Below are positions 47,325 to 55,189 of a DNA stretch of 64,000 bases, one piece after another. Made by a program: the position numbers and the translations under genes. The notes under the pieces were generated by a model. That model saw nothing but the letters and a program-made list of their open reading frames with translations, was not told where the DNA came from and ran no database searches. The DNA comes from Lentibacillus amyloliquefaciens (lineage in GTDB: Bacteria > Bacillota > Bacilli > Bacillales > Amphibacillaceae), in NCBI RefSeq assembly GCF_001307805.1, contig NZ_CP013862.1, forward strand, positions 1,240,001 through 1,304,000, in the 5' to 3' direction. Positions within the stretch are counted from its first letter, which is position 1. Each line of letters starts with the position of its first letter.

Positions 47325-47483
47325 ATTAAAAAAAAGAGAATTATACCTGCAATTGTATTCTTTGCAGTTGCGTTGACTTTAATTTTCATTTTTTTAAAAC
47401 CGGGTATAATACAGTCATTGTTACTTGGAGTTACTGTATTTTGCTCAGGTTTAATAGCGAATTATGAAAAGCCGGAAAAATAG
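47325..47483 (+). CDS. Small membrane protein with apparent ATT start (possible immunity peptide)
   Basis: 52 codons with KKKRIIPAIVFFAVALTLIF, a second helix and the tail NYEKPEK. The frame has no ATG, GTG or TTG before the first helix. AGGGTGA ends 6 bases before an ATT, which is the only plausible start. It begins 13 bases after the bacteriocin-like gene and ends before a strong terminator, as immunity genes do. Confidence 0.5.
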   Translation: MKKKRIIPAIVFFAVALTLIFIFLKPGIIQSLLLGVTVFCSGLIANYEKPEK

Positions 47484-47523
47484 ACTTTTTTGCAGGGATA
47501 ATTCAAGAAACCTTTGTAAATCG

Positions 47524-47568
47524 AAAATAACACAGCTCAGTTCACATTTAACTGAGCTGTGTTATTTT
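47524..47568. terminator. Strong terminator after the bacteriocin-like unit
   Basis: Perfect 19-base stem (AAAATAACACAGCTCAGTT and complement) with a 7-base loop, then T-rich sequence. Works in both directions. Confidence 0.85.
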
Positions 47569-47576
47569 CTATATTT

Positions 47577-47650
47577 TGTTCCGTTAACTGGCCCGAAAAT
47601 GGTAAACTGGGCGCTGTCCTTTATTCTGGATTTGTGCCCGTTTGATGAAC
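47577..47650 (-). repeat. attC-like array repeat 10
   Basis: TTCCGTTAACTGGCCC, AACTGGGCGCTGTCC, TTTATTCTGGATTTGTGCCCGTTTGATGAA: full-length copy. Confidence 0.75.
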
Positions 47651-47665
47651 AGTCTGATTACTATA

Positions 47666-47806
47666 TTAACTTATTGTTTCCGGCTCGATAAGGTCCGTAT
47701 CGTCCGGTATGTAACCTAATTGCCTACTCATTGAAACGATTTGCCCTTTGTGATGAAATTCATGAGTAGCCGCATGTGTATAGAGCCAAAGGGGTTGAAC
47801 TGTAAA
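47666..47806 (-). pseudogene. C-terminal fragment of a DinB family gene
   Basis: The frame ending at 47666 reads LYTHAATHEFHHKGQIVSMS and RQLGYIPDDTDL, the last helix of a DinB protein including the paired metal histidines. There is no start; upstream it runs into the neighbouring membrane-protein gene. Only the last 45 or so codons survive, next to repeat 10. Confidence 0.7.
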
Positions 47807-47807
47807 A

Positions 47808-47990
47808 CTAACTATTATTTTTCGCCCGATTGTTTTTCATTTTTTTATAGAATACGTAAATTGCATTGCTAGCGACCACTAATATAGCACCAGTCAAAAA
47901 ACCATATATAGGAGGTAGATAAGGTATATCAGGAAAAAACACGATTTGACTTCCAATGCTACCCCCGATGAATACCACTGGAGCCATCAT
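47808..47990 (-). CDS. Small two-helix membrane protein, paralogue of 36880-37080
   Basis: 60 residues: VVFIGGSIGSQIVFFPDIPYLPPIYGFLTG..., then a second helix and the basic tail YKKMKNNRAKNNS. The last codons read over CGATTGTTT-type sequence resembling a repeat right end, so the tail may be truncated. No good ribosome binding site precedes the ATG. Codons for NSEWRLS lie in frame upstream, behind an in-frame TAA. Confidence 0.5.
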   Translation of the reverse strand: MMAPVVFIGGSIGSQIVFFPDIPYLPPIYGFLTGAILVVASNAIYVFYKKMKNNRAKNNS

Positions 47991-48060
47991 ACTTAATCTC
48001 CATTCAGAGTTTTTGAGTTTCTCCTTTTTTTAATTTTTCATACCTCCTTCCTCAGCCACT

Positions 48061-48133
48061 TATTAAACAGAATGGCCCGACAGTAGCAAATTGAATGCTG
48101 CCTTTAATCCAGAAGCGCGCTCCGTTTGTGGAA
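48061..48133 (-). repeat. attC-like array repeat 11
   Basis: TTAAACAGAATGGCCC, GCAAATTGAATGCTGCC, AATCCAGAAGCGCGCTCCGTTTGTGGAA: full length with several substitutions. Confidence 0.65.
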
Positions 48134-48195
48134 CGAGTACCAAAACTGTTTTCAGATAATCTTATTTAACGTACAAATATCAATTCAAATTGTTC

Positions 48196-48402
48196 CTAGT
48201 CATCTCTATGTTCCAGAATATCACCAGGTTGACAGTCTAAAGCCTTACAAATCGATTCTAACGTTGATAATCGAATCGCTTTTGCTTTTCCATTTTTCAA
48301 AATAGAAAGGTTAGCCATAGTGATTCCCACTCTCTCCGAAAGCTCGGTTACACTCATTTTTCTTTTAGCTAACATCACATCAATATTGATTATAATTGCC
48401 AT
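48196..48402 (-). CDS. XRE-family helix-turn-helix regulator (YozG-like)
   Basis: 68 residues, the single HTH of Cro/CI type (MSVTELSERVGITMANLSILKNGKAKAIRLSTLESICKAL) with the typical end CQPGDILEH. It is 10 bases downstream of a DUF2975 gene, the same pairing as yozG/yoaS-type pairs in Bacillus. Confidence 0.9.
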   Translation of the reverse strand: MAIIINIDVMLAKRKMSVTELSERVGITMANLSILKNGKAKAIRLSTLESICKALDCQPGDILEHRDD

Positions 48403-48411
48403 CTCCTCACC

Positions 48412-48885
48412 TCAGACCGTCAGATCATTTTCTTCTTTTATTGCCAATGCACTTCTTATTAGTTCCTGAAGAATAGCAGCAAAAACTGAAATCACAATAG
48501 ATCCAAAAATAACCGAAAAACCTAAAAGAAAAACTCCTGGTTGTACAGCGTCTTGTGAGAAAAGGAACAACAGCCCCAATACATCACAAACCATAATTGC
48601 AATTCCATAATACTTGATATGCCTTAAAGCGGCTACAGTACGTTCCGTGAAGGGAATTTTCTTCTCAATATAGCTCAACAGTTTGGCGGACTGATACAGT
48701 GCCAGAAAAAAGGGGATCATTGTCAGATATACACCCAAAAGAACTGGCACTTTTAAATAAGCATACTTAGGGTAGGTTTTTGCCATTTCCTCTGCCATCC
48801 AAGGCACTAAAAATATACACAAAACCAGAACAATGATGCCAATGAAAAAGACCGCCGCCTTTAAAAATGTTGTTTTCCACTTCAT
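48412..48885 (-). CDS. DUF2975 membrane protein
   Basis: 157 residues with four transmembrane helices and DUF2975 features (LSYIEKKIPFTERTVAALRHIKYYGI). ATG at 48885 behind GGTGG. The membrane partner of the XRE regulator; the role of the pair is unknown. Confidence 0.87.
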   Translation of the reverse strand: MKWKTTFLKAAVFFIGIIVLVLCIFLVPWMAEEMAKTYPKYAYLKVPVLLGVYLTMIPFFLALYQSAKLLSYIEKKIPFTERTVAALRHIKYYGIAIMVCDVLGLLFLFSQDAVQPGVFLLGFSVIFGSIVISVFAAILQELIRSALAIKEENDLTV

Positions 48886-49003
48886 AATACAACCCACCTT
48901 TTCCGATTATCTAAATTTTATCAGATTTTTTATCGTAACTCAATAAATAAATATTGTTTTAAACTATACTTCTTAATCTTTCTTTCAAAAACATCAAAAA
49001 AAT

Positions 49004-49039
49004 CCTTCCCGTTTTGTGTATATGTACAAAGCAGGAAGG
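49004..49039 (-). terminator. Minus-strand terminator between cassettes
   Basis: CCTTCC...GTTTTGT / ACAAAGC...GGAAGG stem, followed on the minus strand by a run of seven Ts. It ends transcripts coming from the 49.1 kb gene after they pass repeat 12. Confidence 0.75.
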
Positions 49040-49068
49040 CATTTCTATTTATAAAACAGTTTACTTGT

Positions 49069-49140
49069 TATTCAATTATCTGGCCCTACAATGGCAATTT
49101 GGATGCTGCCATTTATTCTGTAAGCGCGCCCGATTGATTA
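49069..49140 (-). repeat. attC-like array repeat 12
   Basis: TTCAATTATCTGGCCC, CAATTTGGATGCTGCC, TTTATTCTGTAAGCGCGCCCGATTGATTA: full length. The next gene stops inside its right edge. Confidence 0.7.
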
Positions 49141-49326
49141 GTAATGTGGTTCATTTTTTCTCAAATTACTCTCCGCAATAAAAAATACAATAAGAGCTAC
49201 TCCCATAAAAAATGAATTTAATGTGTTAGAAATTAATCCGTACAGAGATAGTGTTATTATGCTTAGGAGTATAACAGTAAAAATAATTCTTAGTCTCAAA
49301 AATTTCCCTTTAAAATACTTTGACAT
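49138..49326 (-). CDS. Small membrane protein, 62 aa (array cassette)
   Basis: Two hydrophobic helices after a basic N terminus (MSKYFKGKFLRLR), ending ESNLRKNEPHY. Preceded by GGGGAG. The stop TAA is formed by the repeat edge. No family recognised. Confidence 0.65.
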   Translation of the reverse strand: MSKYFKGKFLRLRIIFTVILLSIITLSLYGLISNTLNSFFMGVALIVFFIAESNLRKNEPHY

Positions 49327-49348
49327 ACATACTCCCCTTTGTATCCTT

Positions 49349-49410
49349 GTTCAACAATATAGCCCGTTTCAGAAAGGCGCACTATTCGATTAGCGCGCCC
49401 GATTGTTTTA
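49349..49410 (-). repeat. attC-like array repeat 13 (variant)
   Basis: GTTCAACAATATAGCCC, AGAAAGGCGCACTATTCGAT, TAGCGCGCCCGATTGTTTTA: same subtype as repeats 3 and 26. Confidence 0.7.
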
Positions 49411-49725
49411 CAATGCGCCCCTATCCCTATATAAAAACAGCGTAAGTGTATTTAATAAAATGGTAACAACGACAAGTACTGTTGAAGCAACAGCTACAGC
49501 ACGCATTTCCGACAGAGCAGACCAGTCTTTAATGTTTACCAAGTAAAGGTTATAAAAAATTTGTAAACATATTGCGATAGCGCAAGTGCTGAAACTAATA
49601 ATGGTAAGAGCAATCCATTTCTTATTCATCTGTTTTTTACCTACCGCAAGATTAATAATAGGAATTATCCAAGCTACTAATCCAAGTACCAAACTGCCGA
49701 TGTTAAGCCAACCAGCATCGAACAT
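49408..49725 (-). CDS. Membrane protein, 105 aa, first copy of a duplicated cassette
   Basis: Three transmembrane helices: MFDAGWLNIGSLVLGLVAW, a middle one after KKQMNKKW, and TVLVVVTILLNTLTLFLY. Almost identical to 51983-52300 (two residue differences seen). Unknown function. The stop lies in the right end of repeat 13. Confidence 0.7.
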   Translation of the reverse strand: MFDAGWLNIGSLVLGLVAWIIPIINLAVGKKQMNKKWIALTIISFSTCAIAICLQIFYNLYLVNIKDWSALSEMRAVAVASTVLVVVTILLNTLTLFLYRDRGAL

Positions 49726-49759
49726 ATTTCATATCACCTTCATTTTTTCTTTCTAACTT

Positions 49760-49833
49760 CTCCTCAACAATATGGCCCTTATGTATATTACAGGGCGCCA
49801 GGTGTTATTCCATTTCAAGGCGCCCGATTATGT
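49760..49833 (-). repeat. attC-like array repeat 14
   Basis: CTCAACAATATGGCCC, TTATGTATATTACAGGGCGCC, GTTATTCCATTTCAAGGCGCCCGATTATG: close relative of repeat 23 at 61015. Confidence 0.75.
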
Positions 49834-49860
49834 AGGATCGAATCTTATCTTTTTATCGAG

Positions 49861-50046
49861 TCACATTAGCATTAGTTCCAATCCGTTAACAAGAATGGGG
49901 AATTCAATGATATAGAGATCGACGAAGAAGGTATTTTGGATTCCCCATTCTTCTAAGCACGTTACCAAAGAGGTATTACAATGACTAAATATCTCCGAGA
50001 CATCTGCAGCGTCTTTGAGTATTTGCAAAGTGTTCCCTTTTATCAT
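49861..50046 (-). CDS. Hypothetical protein, 61 aa (array cassette)
   Basis: The only minus-strand frame between repeats 14 and 15: IKGNTLQILKDAADVSEIF, CNTSLVTCLEEWGI. The ribosome binding site is weak and no family is recognised, so it may be a fragment of a longer gene. Confidence 0.35.
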   Translation of the reverse strand: MIKGNTLQILKDAADVSEIFSHCNTSLVTCLEEWGIQNTFFVDLYIIEFPILVNGLELMLM

Positions 50047-50083
50047 ATGCAATCACTTTTCAGGTACTTGTATTCATGAATCA

Positions 50084-50150
50084 GGACTATGGCCTGATTC
50101 AAAAAGAAGCTGCTGACTCTTATTCCATTCTTGCGCCCGGTTGTTGAAAG
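50084..50150 (-). repeat. attC-like array repeat 15
   Basis: Left end degenerate (ATCAGGACTATGGCCTG); right part CTTATTCCATTCTTGCGCCCGGTTGTTGAA. Its GTTGTTGAA exactly complements the usual left end TTCAACAA. Confidence 0.6.
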
Positions 50151-50164
50151 ATACTCACATCAGC

Positions 50165-50908
50165 CTAATCGATATGACTTTTTAATTTATAAGTAATTTT
50201 CTTATCAATCATCCTACACCCATTTACTTGAAAGATACGCTGCATCGGAGTATTTTTATGTCCAGTTGCGCCAACATAGTAGTTGGCACCTATTTCTTTA
50301 AGCATATGTAAGGAAAGTTTATGAAGCTTTGTTCCTAATGATTTTTTATGATATTCGGGAACAACTCCAAAGTAAAATAGTCTCCCTTCATCAACAGTTC
50401 CTGGTTCTATATGTGGCATAGTGATTCCAATAGGGGTTTTGTCGTCATAAGCGATAAAACAGCTTTGAATATACTCAGAGCCCAATTCAGATTTCATACC
50501 TTCAAATTCTTTTTCAATGGAAAGGGAAGAAGAAGCATTCAAAGATTCAGATGCAACCCTTTGCCATACTTCTTTAAATAACTTGGTAGTTGCCTTATCA
50601 ATCTGTTTTAGACCTATAGCTTCTTTCTCATATAATTCTTCTAAAGAAGTCAAATCACGTTTATAAAAATATTGTATGTCGTGCTGAACAAACCCATATC
50701 TCTCCAATAAATCAAGGTAGTTAGCGTTTGATGCTTCATTATTTTCTAAAACGATTGTTACAGAATGGATATTTTCCTTAGTGACGTATTCCATCATTTC
50801 ATATAGAAGCTTTTCAAAGTAACTCTCAGAAGATACTTGGCCTATATTCTCTACAACAAAATAATTCGGTGTACCATCGAGAAATTTAACATCTGGTATT
50901 GTAAACAC
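50165..50908 (-). CDS. GNAT family N-acetyltransferase
   Basis: 247 residues. The C-terminal half is the GNAT domain with the acetyl-CoA loop GVVPEYHKKSLGTKLH; the N-terminal half is a degenerate related domain. The GTG at 50908 lies 7 bases after GGAAGGAG. The frame is open to 50944, but those codons include the ribosome binding site. Substrate unknown. Confidence 0.82.
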   Translation of the reverse strand: MFTIPDVKFLDGTPNYFVVENIGQVSSESYFEKLLYEMMEYVTKENIHSVTIVLENNEASNANYLDLLERYGFVQHDIQYFYKRDLTSLEELYEKEAIGLKQIDKATTKLFKEVWQRVASESLNASSSLSIEKEFEGMKSELGSEYIQSCFIAYDDKTPIGITMPHIEPGTVDEGRLFYFGVVPEYHKKSLGTKLHKLSLHMLKEIGANYYVGATGHKNTPMQRIFQVNGCRMIDKKITYKLKSHID

Positions 50909-50949
50909 TACCAATCTCCTTCCTGAAACCATTAAATTCATCAAAATTA

Positions 50950-51013
50950 CTCAATGGTCCATAGGCCAAAGAAGGACGCTTTTTATTCCTGATAAGCGCC
51001 CTTTTGCTGAAAG
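50950..51013 (-). repeat. attC-like array repeat 16
   Basis: ACTCAATGGTCCATAGGCC, GAAGGACGC, TTTTATTCCTGATAAGCGCCC: diverged copy. Confidence 0.55.
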
Positions 51014-51059
51014 ATCGTTCTAAGATCATTCTAAGCAACAGATTGTTTAGTATAATTTA

Positions 51060-51347
51060 TCACGATGCCTTTTCGTATTGAATAACAAATGGTGTGAAGA
51101 AAGAACCGACAATTAATATAAGAGATCCTGCACCAATGGTTACAAAGACATTATTGAAAGGGGTAAGGAAATACATAAATATCAGCATTGGTAAAATAGT
51201 CAGAATAACAAATGTAAATCTGCCAAAAATAGTTATTTCATGTCTAACACCGCAGCTTTCACATTCAACTGGTTTATACATCCACCAAAACGATTTATAG
51301 ATTTTACTCCAGCTAAATTGTGCATTGCAGTTTTCACATTTTTGCAA
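51060..51347 (-). CDS. TIGR04104-type zinc-ribbon membrane protein
   Basis: 95 residues: MQKCENCNAQFSWSKIYKSF, a second CESCG knuckle and two C-terminal transmembrane helices. The TTG start at 51347 follows AAGGAGGGAGG and gives the normal family beginning; the longer frame to 51386 includes that site. Function unknown. Confidence 0.8.
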   Translation of the reverse strand: MQKCENCNAQFSWSKIYKSFWWMYKPVECESCGVRHEITIFGRFTFVILTILPMLIFMYFLTPFNNVFVTIGAGSLILIVGSFFTPFVIQYEKAS

Positions 51348-51450
51348 ATTAAACCTCCCTCCTTCTACTTTTCTGGAATGATCCATATAGCTTTATATTT
51401 ATTATATAAACCGGTAATACCTCAACAATAATCACCTTATTTAAACAAGG

Positions 51451-51520
51451 ACTTATTCCATTAAATGGCCAATGGCTCAAGATTAGCGCCAATCTTTATT
51501 AAAGATAAGCGCCCGATCAC
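51451..51520 (-). repeat. attC-like array repeat 17
   Basis: TTCCATTAAATGGCC, CAAGATTAGCGCC, TTTATTAAAGATAAGCGCCCGATCAC: moderately diverged full-length copy. Confidence 0.6.
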
Positions 51521-51526
51521 ACTTGC

Positions 51527-51886
51527 TGGAAAAATGCACTTAGACAAATAAGCAAAGCCAAAGAATATGGTTATGAAGTGACGATGTTTTACATTGCACT
51601 CAATGACGTTAATCAAAATATTGAAAGGGTTGCAATGAGAGTAAAAAATGGTGGTCATCATATCCCAACTGAAGATATTCTCAGAAGGGATAAAACTTCA
51701 TTTAAACACCTTTATGAATGTGCTCCTATTATCGATAACCTTATTCTAATTGACAACAGTAAAGACGATGGAGAAATAATATTAGAAATAAATGATGGTA
51801 AAATAACTTTTGAAGTTAATCAGCTACCTGATTGGGCGCTTCCTTTATGGCAACAATTTCAAAAAAAACCACCAACAGAACTATAA
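51527..51886 (+). pseudogene. C-terminal part of a zeta-toxin-like kinase
   Basis: Plus-strand frame entering directly from repeat 17: NALRQISKAKEYGYEVTMFY, then VAMRVKNGGHHIPTEDILRR and a tail FKHLYECAPIIDNLILIDNS. This is the second half of a zeta-like ATPase family; the P-loop half is absent. The cut coincides with the repeat end. The first internal ATG is at 51578, but without the P-loop the product cannot be an active kinase. Confidence 0.7.
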
Positions 51887-51949
51887 CCAAAACCGATTCT
51901 CTACTCCCGGAAAATTGGTTTTGTCATAAAAATTTTGGGTTTATCAAAT

Positions 51950-51983
51950 GTTACTTATTTTCCAGATTAGCGCCCGATTGTTT
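51950..51983 (-). repeat. attC-like array repeat 18 (right half only)
   Basis: TTACTTATTTTCCAGATTAGCGCCCGATTGTTTTA: right arm of a repeat; no left arm seen. It adjoins the second copy of the duplicated cassette. Confidence 0.55.
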
Positions 51984-52300
51984 TACAATGCGCCCCTATT
52001 CCGATATAAAAACAGCGTAAGTGTATTTAATAAAATGGTAATAACGACAAGTACTGTTGAAGCAACAGCTACAGCACGCATTTCCGACAGAGCAGACCAG
52101 TCTTTAATGTTTACCAAGTAAAGGTTATAAAAAATTTGTAAACATATTGCGATAGCGCAAGCGCTGAAACTAATAATGGTAAGAGCAATCCATTTCTTAT
52201 TCATCTGTTTTTTACCTACCGCAAGATTAATAATAGGAATTATCCAAGCTACTAATCCAAGTACCAAACTGCCGATGTTAAGCCAACCAGCATCGAACAT
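51983..52300 (-). CDS. Membrane protein, 105 aa, second copy of the duplicated cassette
   Basis: Same protein as 49408-49725 apart from two conservative changes. The identity continues into both flanking repeat halves and ends within them (left at GCGCCCGATTG, right at CAACAATATGGC). Confidence 0.7.
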   Translation of the reverse strand: MFDAGWLNIGSLVLGLVAWIIPIINLAVGKKQMNKKWIALTIISFSACAIAICLQIFYNLYLVNIKDWSALSEMRAVAVASTVLVVITILLNTLTLFLYRNRGAL

Positions 52301-52337
52301 ATTTCATATCACCTTCATTTTTTCTTTCTAATTTCTC

Positions 52338-52372
52338 CTCAACAATATGGCTCGTATGCTTAAATGACTGTT
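52338..52372 (-). repeat. attC-like array repeat 19 (left half only)
   Basis: CTCAACAATATGGCTCGTATGC: left arm of a repeat, equal to the start of repeat 14, then diverging sequence without the GCGCCCG arm. Confidence 0.5.
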
Positions 52373-52390
52373 ATGTCAATTGCTTTTAAA

Positions 52391-52936
52391 TCATTCCCAT
52401 TCTTCCCGTAGCAATCCCATCTTAATTGCATCAAAATATTCACCATCTACCGTTCTCGCATTCCTTATTCGTGCTTCTTCCTGCATTCCAATTTTTTCGG
52501 CTACCTTCATCATTCTTATATTCCCTGACCAGGTAGACATACCCAGTCTATGTATCCCAGTAGACTCAAAAAGAAAATCAATCCATAATTTATAAGCTTC
52601 CGAACCATAGCCACCGTTCCAAAAATCTTTATGATAAATAACAATACCTGTTTCTAACCAATTTGTATTTTTATCAACCCAATGTGAACCGGTATATCCA
52701 ATCAATTTTCCTTTCACATCAATAATTAAAGAATCTGGTACATTGGGAAGTATTTCATTGTCTTTCATCCAAATTTCCCTATATTGCTCTATTGTTTTCT
52801 TTTCCTCTGGAATATATGGCCCATTCCATTTTTTAGCTGCTTGTTCTTTTTCTTTGTATTTCCAATAATAAAGTTCGTCGATGTCTTCTTTTGTCGCTTC
52901 TCTTAATTTAACTTTATCTCCGATTATTTCAACCAT
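52391..52936 (-). CDS. GNAT family N-acetyltransferase (RimJ/RimL type)
   Basis: 181 residues: VKLREATKEDIDELYYWKY at the start, then LETGIVIYHKDFWNGGYGSEAYKLW as acetyl-CoA site and KVAEKIGMQEEARIRNA at the end. Probably acetylates a protein N terminus or a small amine. Cassette before repeat 20. Confidence 0.88.
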   Translation of the reverse strand: MVEIIGDKVKLREATKEDIDELYYWKYKEKEQAAKKWNGPYIPEEKKTIEQYREIWMKDNEILPNVPDSLIIDVKGKLIGYTGSHWVDKNTNWLETGIVIYHKDFWNGGYGSEAYKLWIDFLFESTGIHRLGMSTWSGNIRMMKVAEKIGMQEEARIRNARTVDGEYFDAIKMGLLREEWE

Positions 52937-52982
52937 ATCTTAGAATCATTCTCCCTTGATTTTTCTAGGTAAACCTTATCAT

Positions 52983-53055
52983 TGTTCAATTAAATGGCCC
53001 GACAATAGCAAATTGGGCGCTGTCCTTTATTCCGGAATGGCGCCCTATTGCGGAA
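52983..53055 (-). repeat. attC-like array repeat 20
   Basis: TTCAATTAAATGGCCCG, GCAAATTGGGCGCTGTCC, TTTATTCCGGAATGGCGCCC: the clearest copy. After it the array is interrupted until 57.99 kb. Confidence 0.8.
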
Positions 53056-53124
53056 AAGTGGCTCAAAAGTCTCATTTAAAATAATGCCCGGTTTTAAAAT
53101 ACAAAGCCATAGGAACTTCCAAAC

Positions 53125-53155
53125 AGCAAGGAGACTGTAACACAGCCTCCTTGCT
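53125..53155. terminator. Hairpin downstream of the OpuAC-like gene
   Basis: AGCAAGGAG / CTCCTTGCT with a 13-base loop in the 260-base gap before the lipoprotein gene. The rest of the gap shows nothing clear. Confidence 0.5.
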
Positions 53156-53315
53156 CACAGTTATTTTATAAGTTCATTTATTTTAACTGAACTATAAAAG
53201 CCCTGCAAAGATTCCCCTCAACAGGACTTTCCAGAACCATACCCTCAGACTCATTCAACACAACAACCCCAACGACCAATCCATGAATTATCCGAATAGT
53301 TTGAGTGCCTGATAC

Positions 53316-54257
53316 CTAAAAGCCTTCCAGCCATTTCTCTTTTAGATCGGGATGGTTATCAATAAATTTTTGCGCAGCGGCTTCTTCACCCATACCTTCC
53401 TTAATATCAAGCATCATCTCTTGAGTATCTACTTTTTCAATTGAAAATTGTTCAAGGAACTTATACGCTGCTGGTGATTGTTCTTTAAAATCTTTTCCCG
53501 CGACGGAGAAAACATCATCCGGTTCGCCAAATGTTCCTTTCGGGTCATCCAGGATTTTTAAGTCAAATTCATTGAATGTCCAGTGCGGTGTCCACAACGT
53601 GACAACAATTGGTTCTTCTTGATCGATTGCATCCGATAAAGCCGCGGACATAGCTGCACCGGAGCTTTCAAGCAGTTCCCAATTTTCATTCAAACCGTAT
53701 CCGGGCATGACTTCACTTTCCATCAGTTTCATTTCACCTGCTCCGGGACTGATGCCAGTGATTGTCCATTCCAGCTTTTTTCCAATATTATTCGTATTAT
53801 TTGCCAAGTCTTCAATCGAATTAATATCCTCCATATATGCTGGAACGGCTAAACCGAGTTCTACTTTTTCGGTAACGGTGTTTATTTTTTCAAGGTCATC
53901 TTTATATTCCTCCCAGTAACTTCCATGAGTTGTTGGGAGCCATGCACCAACAATCGCATCTGTTGATCCATCACTCAGGCCAGTATATTCAACTCCGACG
54001 TCTGTTTGATTTATTTCGGCATCATAACCGATCTCTTCCAGCATTAGTTTGGCTACATATGTATTTGATGTGTTGGACACATAACTATCGGTTCCTAATG
54101 TAATGCTTTTTTCCCCGAGTTCTTTGTTGCCATTGGAATCGGCAGCATTGTTACCTTCATTTTCCTGATTGCCATCATTACCATCGCCGCATGCTGCTAA
54201 CATCATGCACACCAGGAAAATAAAAATGATGCCTAAAAAACGGTATGTTTTCCACAT
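53316..54257 (-). CDS. Glycine betaine ABC transporter substrate-binding lipoprotein (OpuAC family)
   Basis: 313 residues with a lipoprotein signal ending in the lipobox LAAC, then an acidic Asn/Gly/Glu linker. The OpuAC domain includes ITGISPGAGEMKLMESEV and VVTLWTPHWTFNEFDLKIL, with tryptophans that cage quaternary amines. It should take up betaine or similar osmolytes but has no ATPase or permease beside it, so it serves a distant transporter. ATG at 54257; upstream codons include the GGAGTGG site. Confidence 0.88.
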   Translation of the reverse strand: MWKTYRFLGIIFIFLVCMMLAACGDGNDGNQENEGNNAADSNGNKELGEKSITLGTDSYVSNTSNTYVAKLMLEEIGYDAEINQTDVGVEYTGLSDGSTDAIVGAWLPTTHGSYWEEYKDDLEKINTVTEKVELGLAVPAYMEDINSIEDLANNTNNIGKKLEWTITGISPGAGEMKLMESEVMPGYGLNENWELLESSGAAMSAALSDAIDQEEPIVVTLWTPHWTFNEFDLKILDDPKGTFGEPDDVFSVAGKDFKEQSPAAYKFLEQFSIEKVDTQEMMLDIKEGMGEEAAAQKFIDNHPDLKEKWLEGF

Positions 54258-54483
54258 ATAAGTGTCAACCACTCCTTTTTTAAAATTCGACAAATACTAT
54301 TATAAAAAAGTAGTATGTTATAGCCAAATTCCGTTTTGTTTTGTATTTGCGTTAATATGGATATTAGATTGTTTTATCGGGATTTAGAATGCTCGTTCTT
54401 TAAATTTGTTCATATCACTAAGCTCAACACCAAAAATCTAAGGTTGACATCATTAAGCAGTCCCTGCATATAAGCTAGATTGC

Positions 54484-54903
54484 ATTCAACTAAACCCGGA
54501 TTTCATATACTGCCCGATTCCGCGTGAAGTAATAACGACGTTGTAAAGCTTTTTTTATTGTGATGTCCTTCAATAACAGCGTTTGTGAAGCGTAATCGGT
54601 GATAGTTTAGTACTTCCGTCTCCCAGTTTTGAATGGTTTTGATACAGGATTCAGCGGCTCATGGCGAATACGGTGCCCTTGTTGATACCACATACCCAAT
54701 GTTACCTTGGCTTGTTCAGCGTCAACGCTCAGGTCATACCAGTCAATGAATGCCTCTTTCCACTGGTAGACAGCTTCTAATCACCGATCATACTTCAGAA
54801 TCGTTTGAACAGTAATCTGTTCCTTAGCCGATAACATATCATAACGCTTTTCCAGCAAATGATGATGACGTTTTAATTGCTTGCGTGCATTAGGACTTGA
54901 GGG
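54484..54903 (-). pseudogene. Remnant of an ISL3-type transposase
   Basis: Minus-strand frames broken by stops and shifts read ARKQLKRHHHLLEKR, KEQITVQTILKYDR, AVYQWKEAFIDWYDLS, TIQNWETEVLNYHRLRFTNA and RRYYFTRNRAVYE. This is the C-terminal region of ISL3 (IS204/IS1001/IS1165-like) transposases. No intact end or full gene remains. Confidence 0.65.
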
Positions 54904-55189
54904 TTTTTTGTTCCTCTTTCATTTATTTCATCGTATGCTCAGCCCCAATTTCCGCACTCATGGAACTGCTAAACTAAAGTAGACCATTTCCGCTAAATAA
55001 AAATGAACACTTTCTGGCAGAGGGTAGCAGCGAATGGAGGGCAGCGAATGGAGGGCTGTCCCGAGGGGCAGCCCTCCATTCGCTTTCGAAATTTTTATCC
55101 CCCTATCTTCAAATTTTTTCTTCACATTCCTATATAATGTCATAGATATTGAACATTTATACTACATAGAGGAATGGGGAGACGGAAAG

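Noticed and set aside
51827..51850. GGGCGCTTCCTTTATGG as an array repeat
   Set aside because: It lies within the zeta-like coding frame and encodes the conserved-looking WALPLWQ; no flanking arms.
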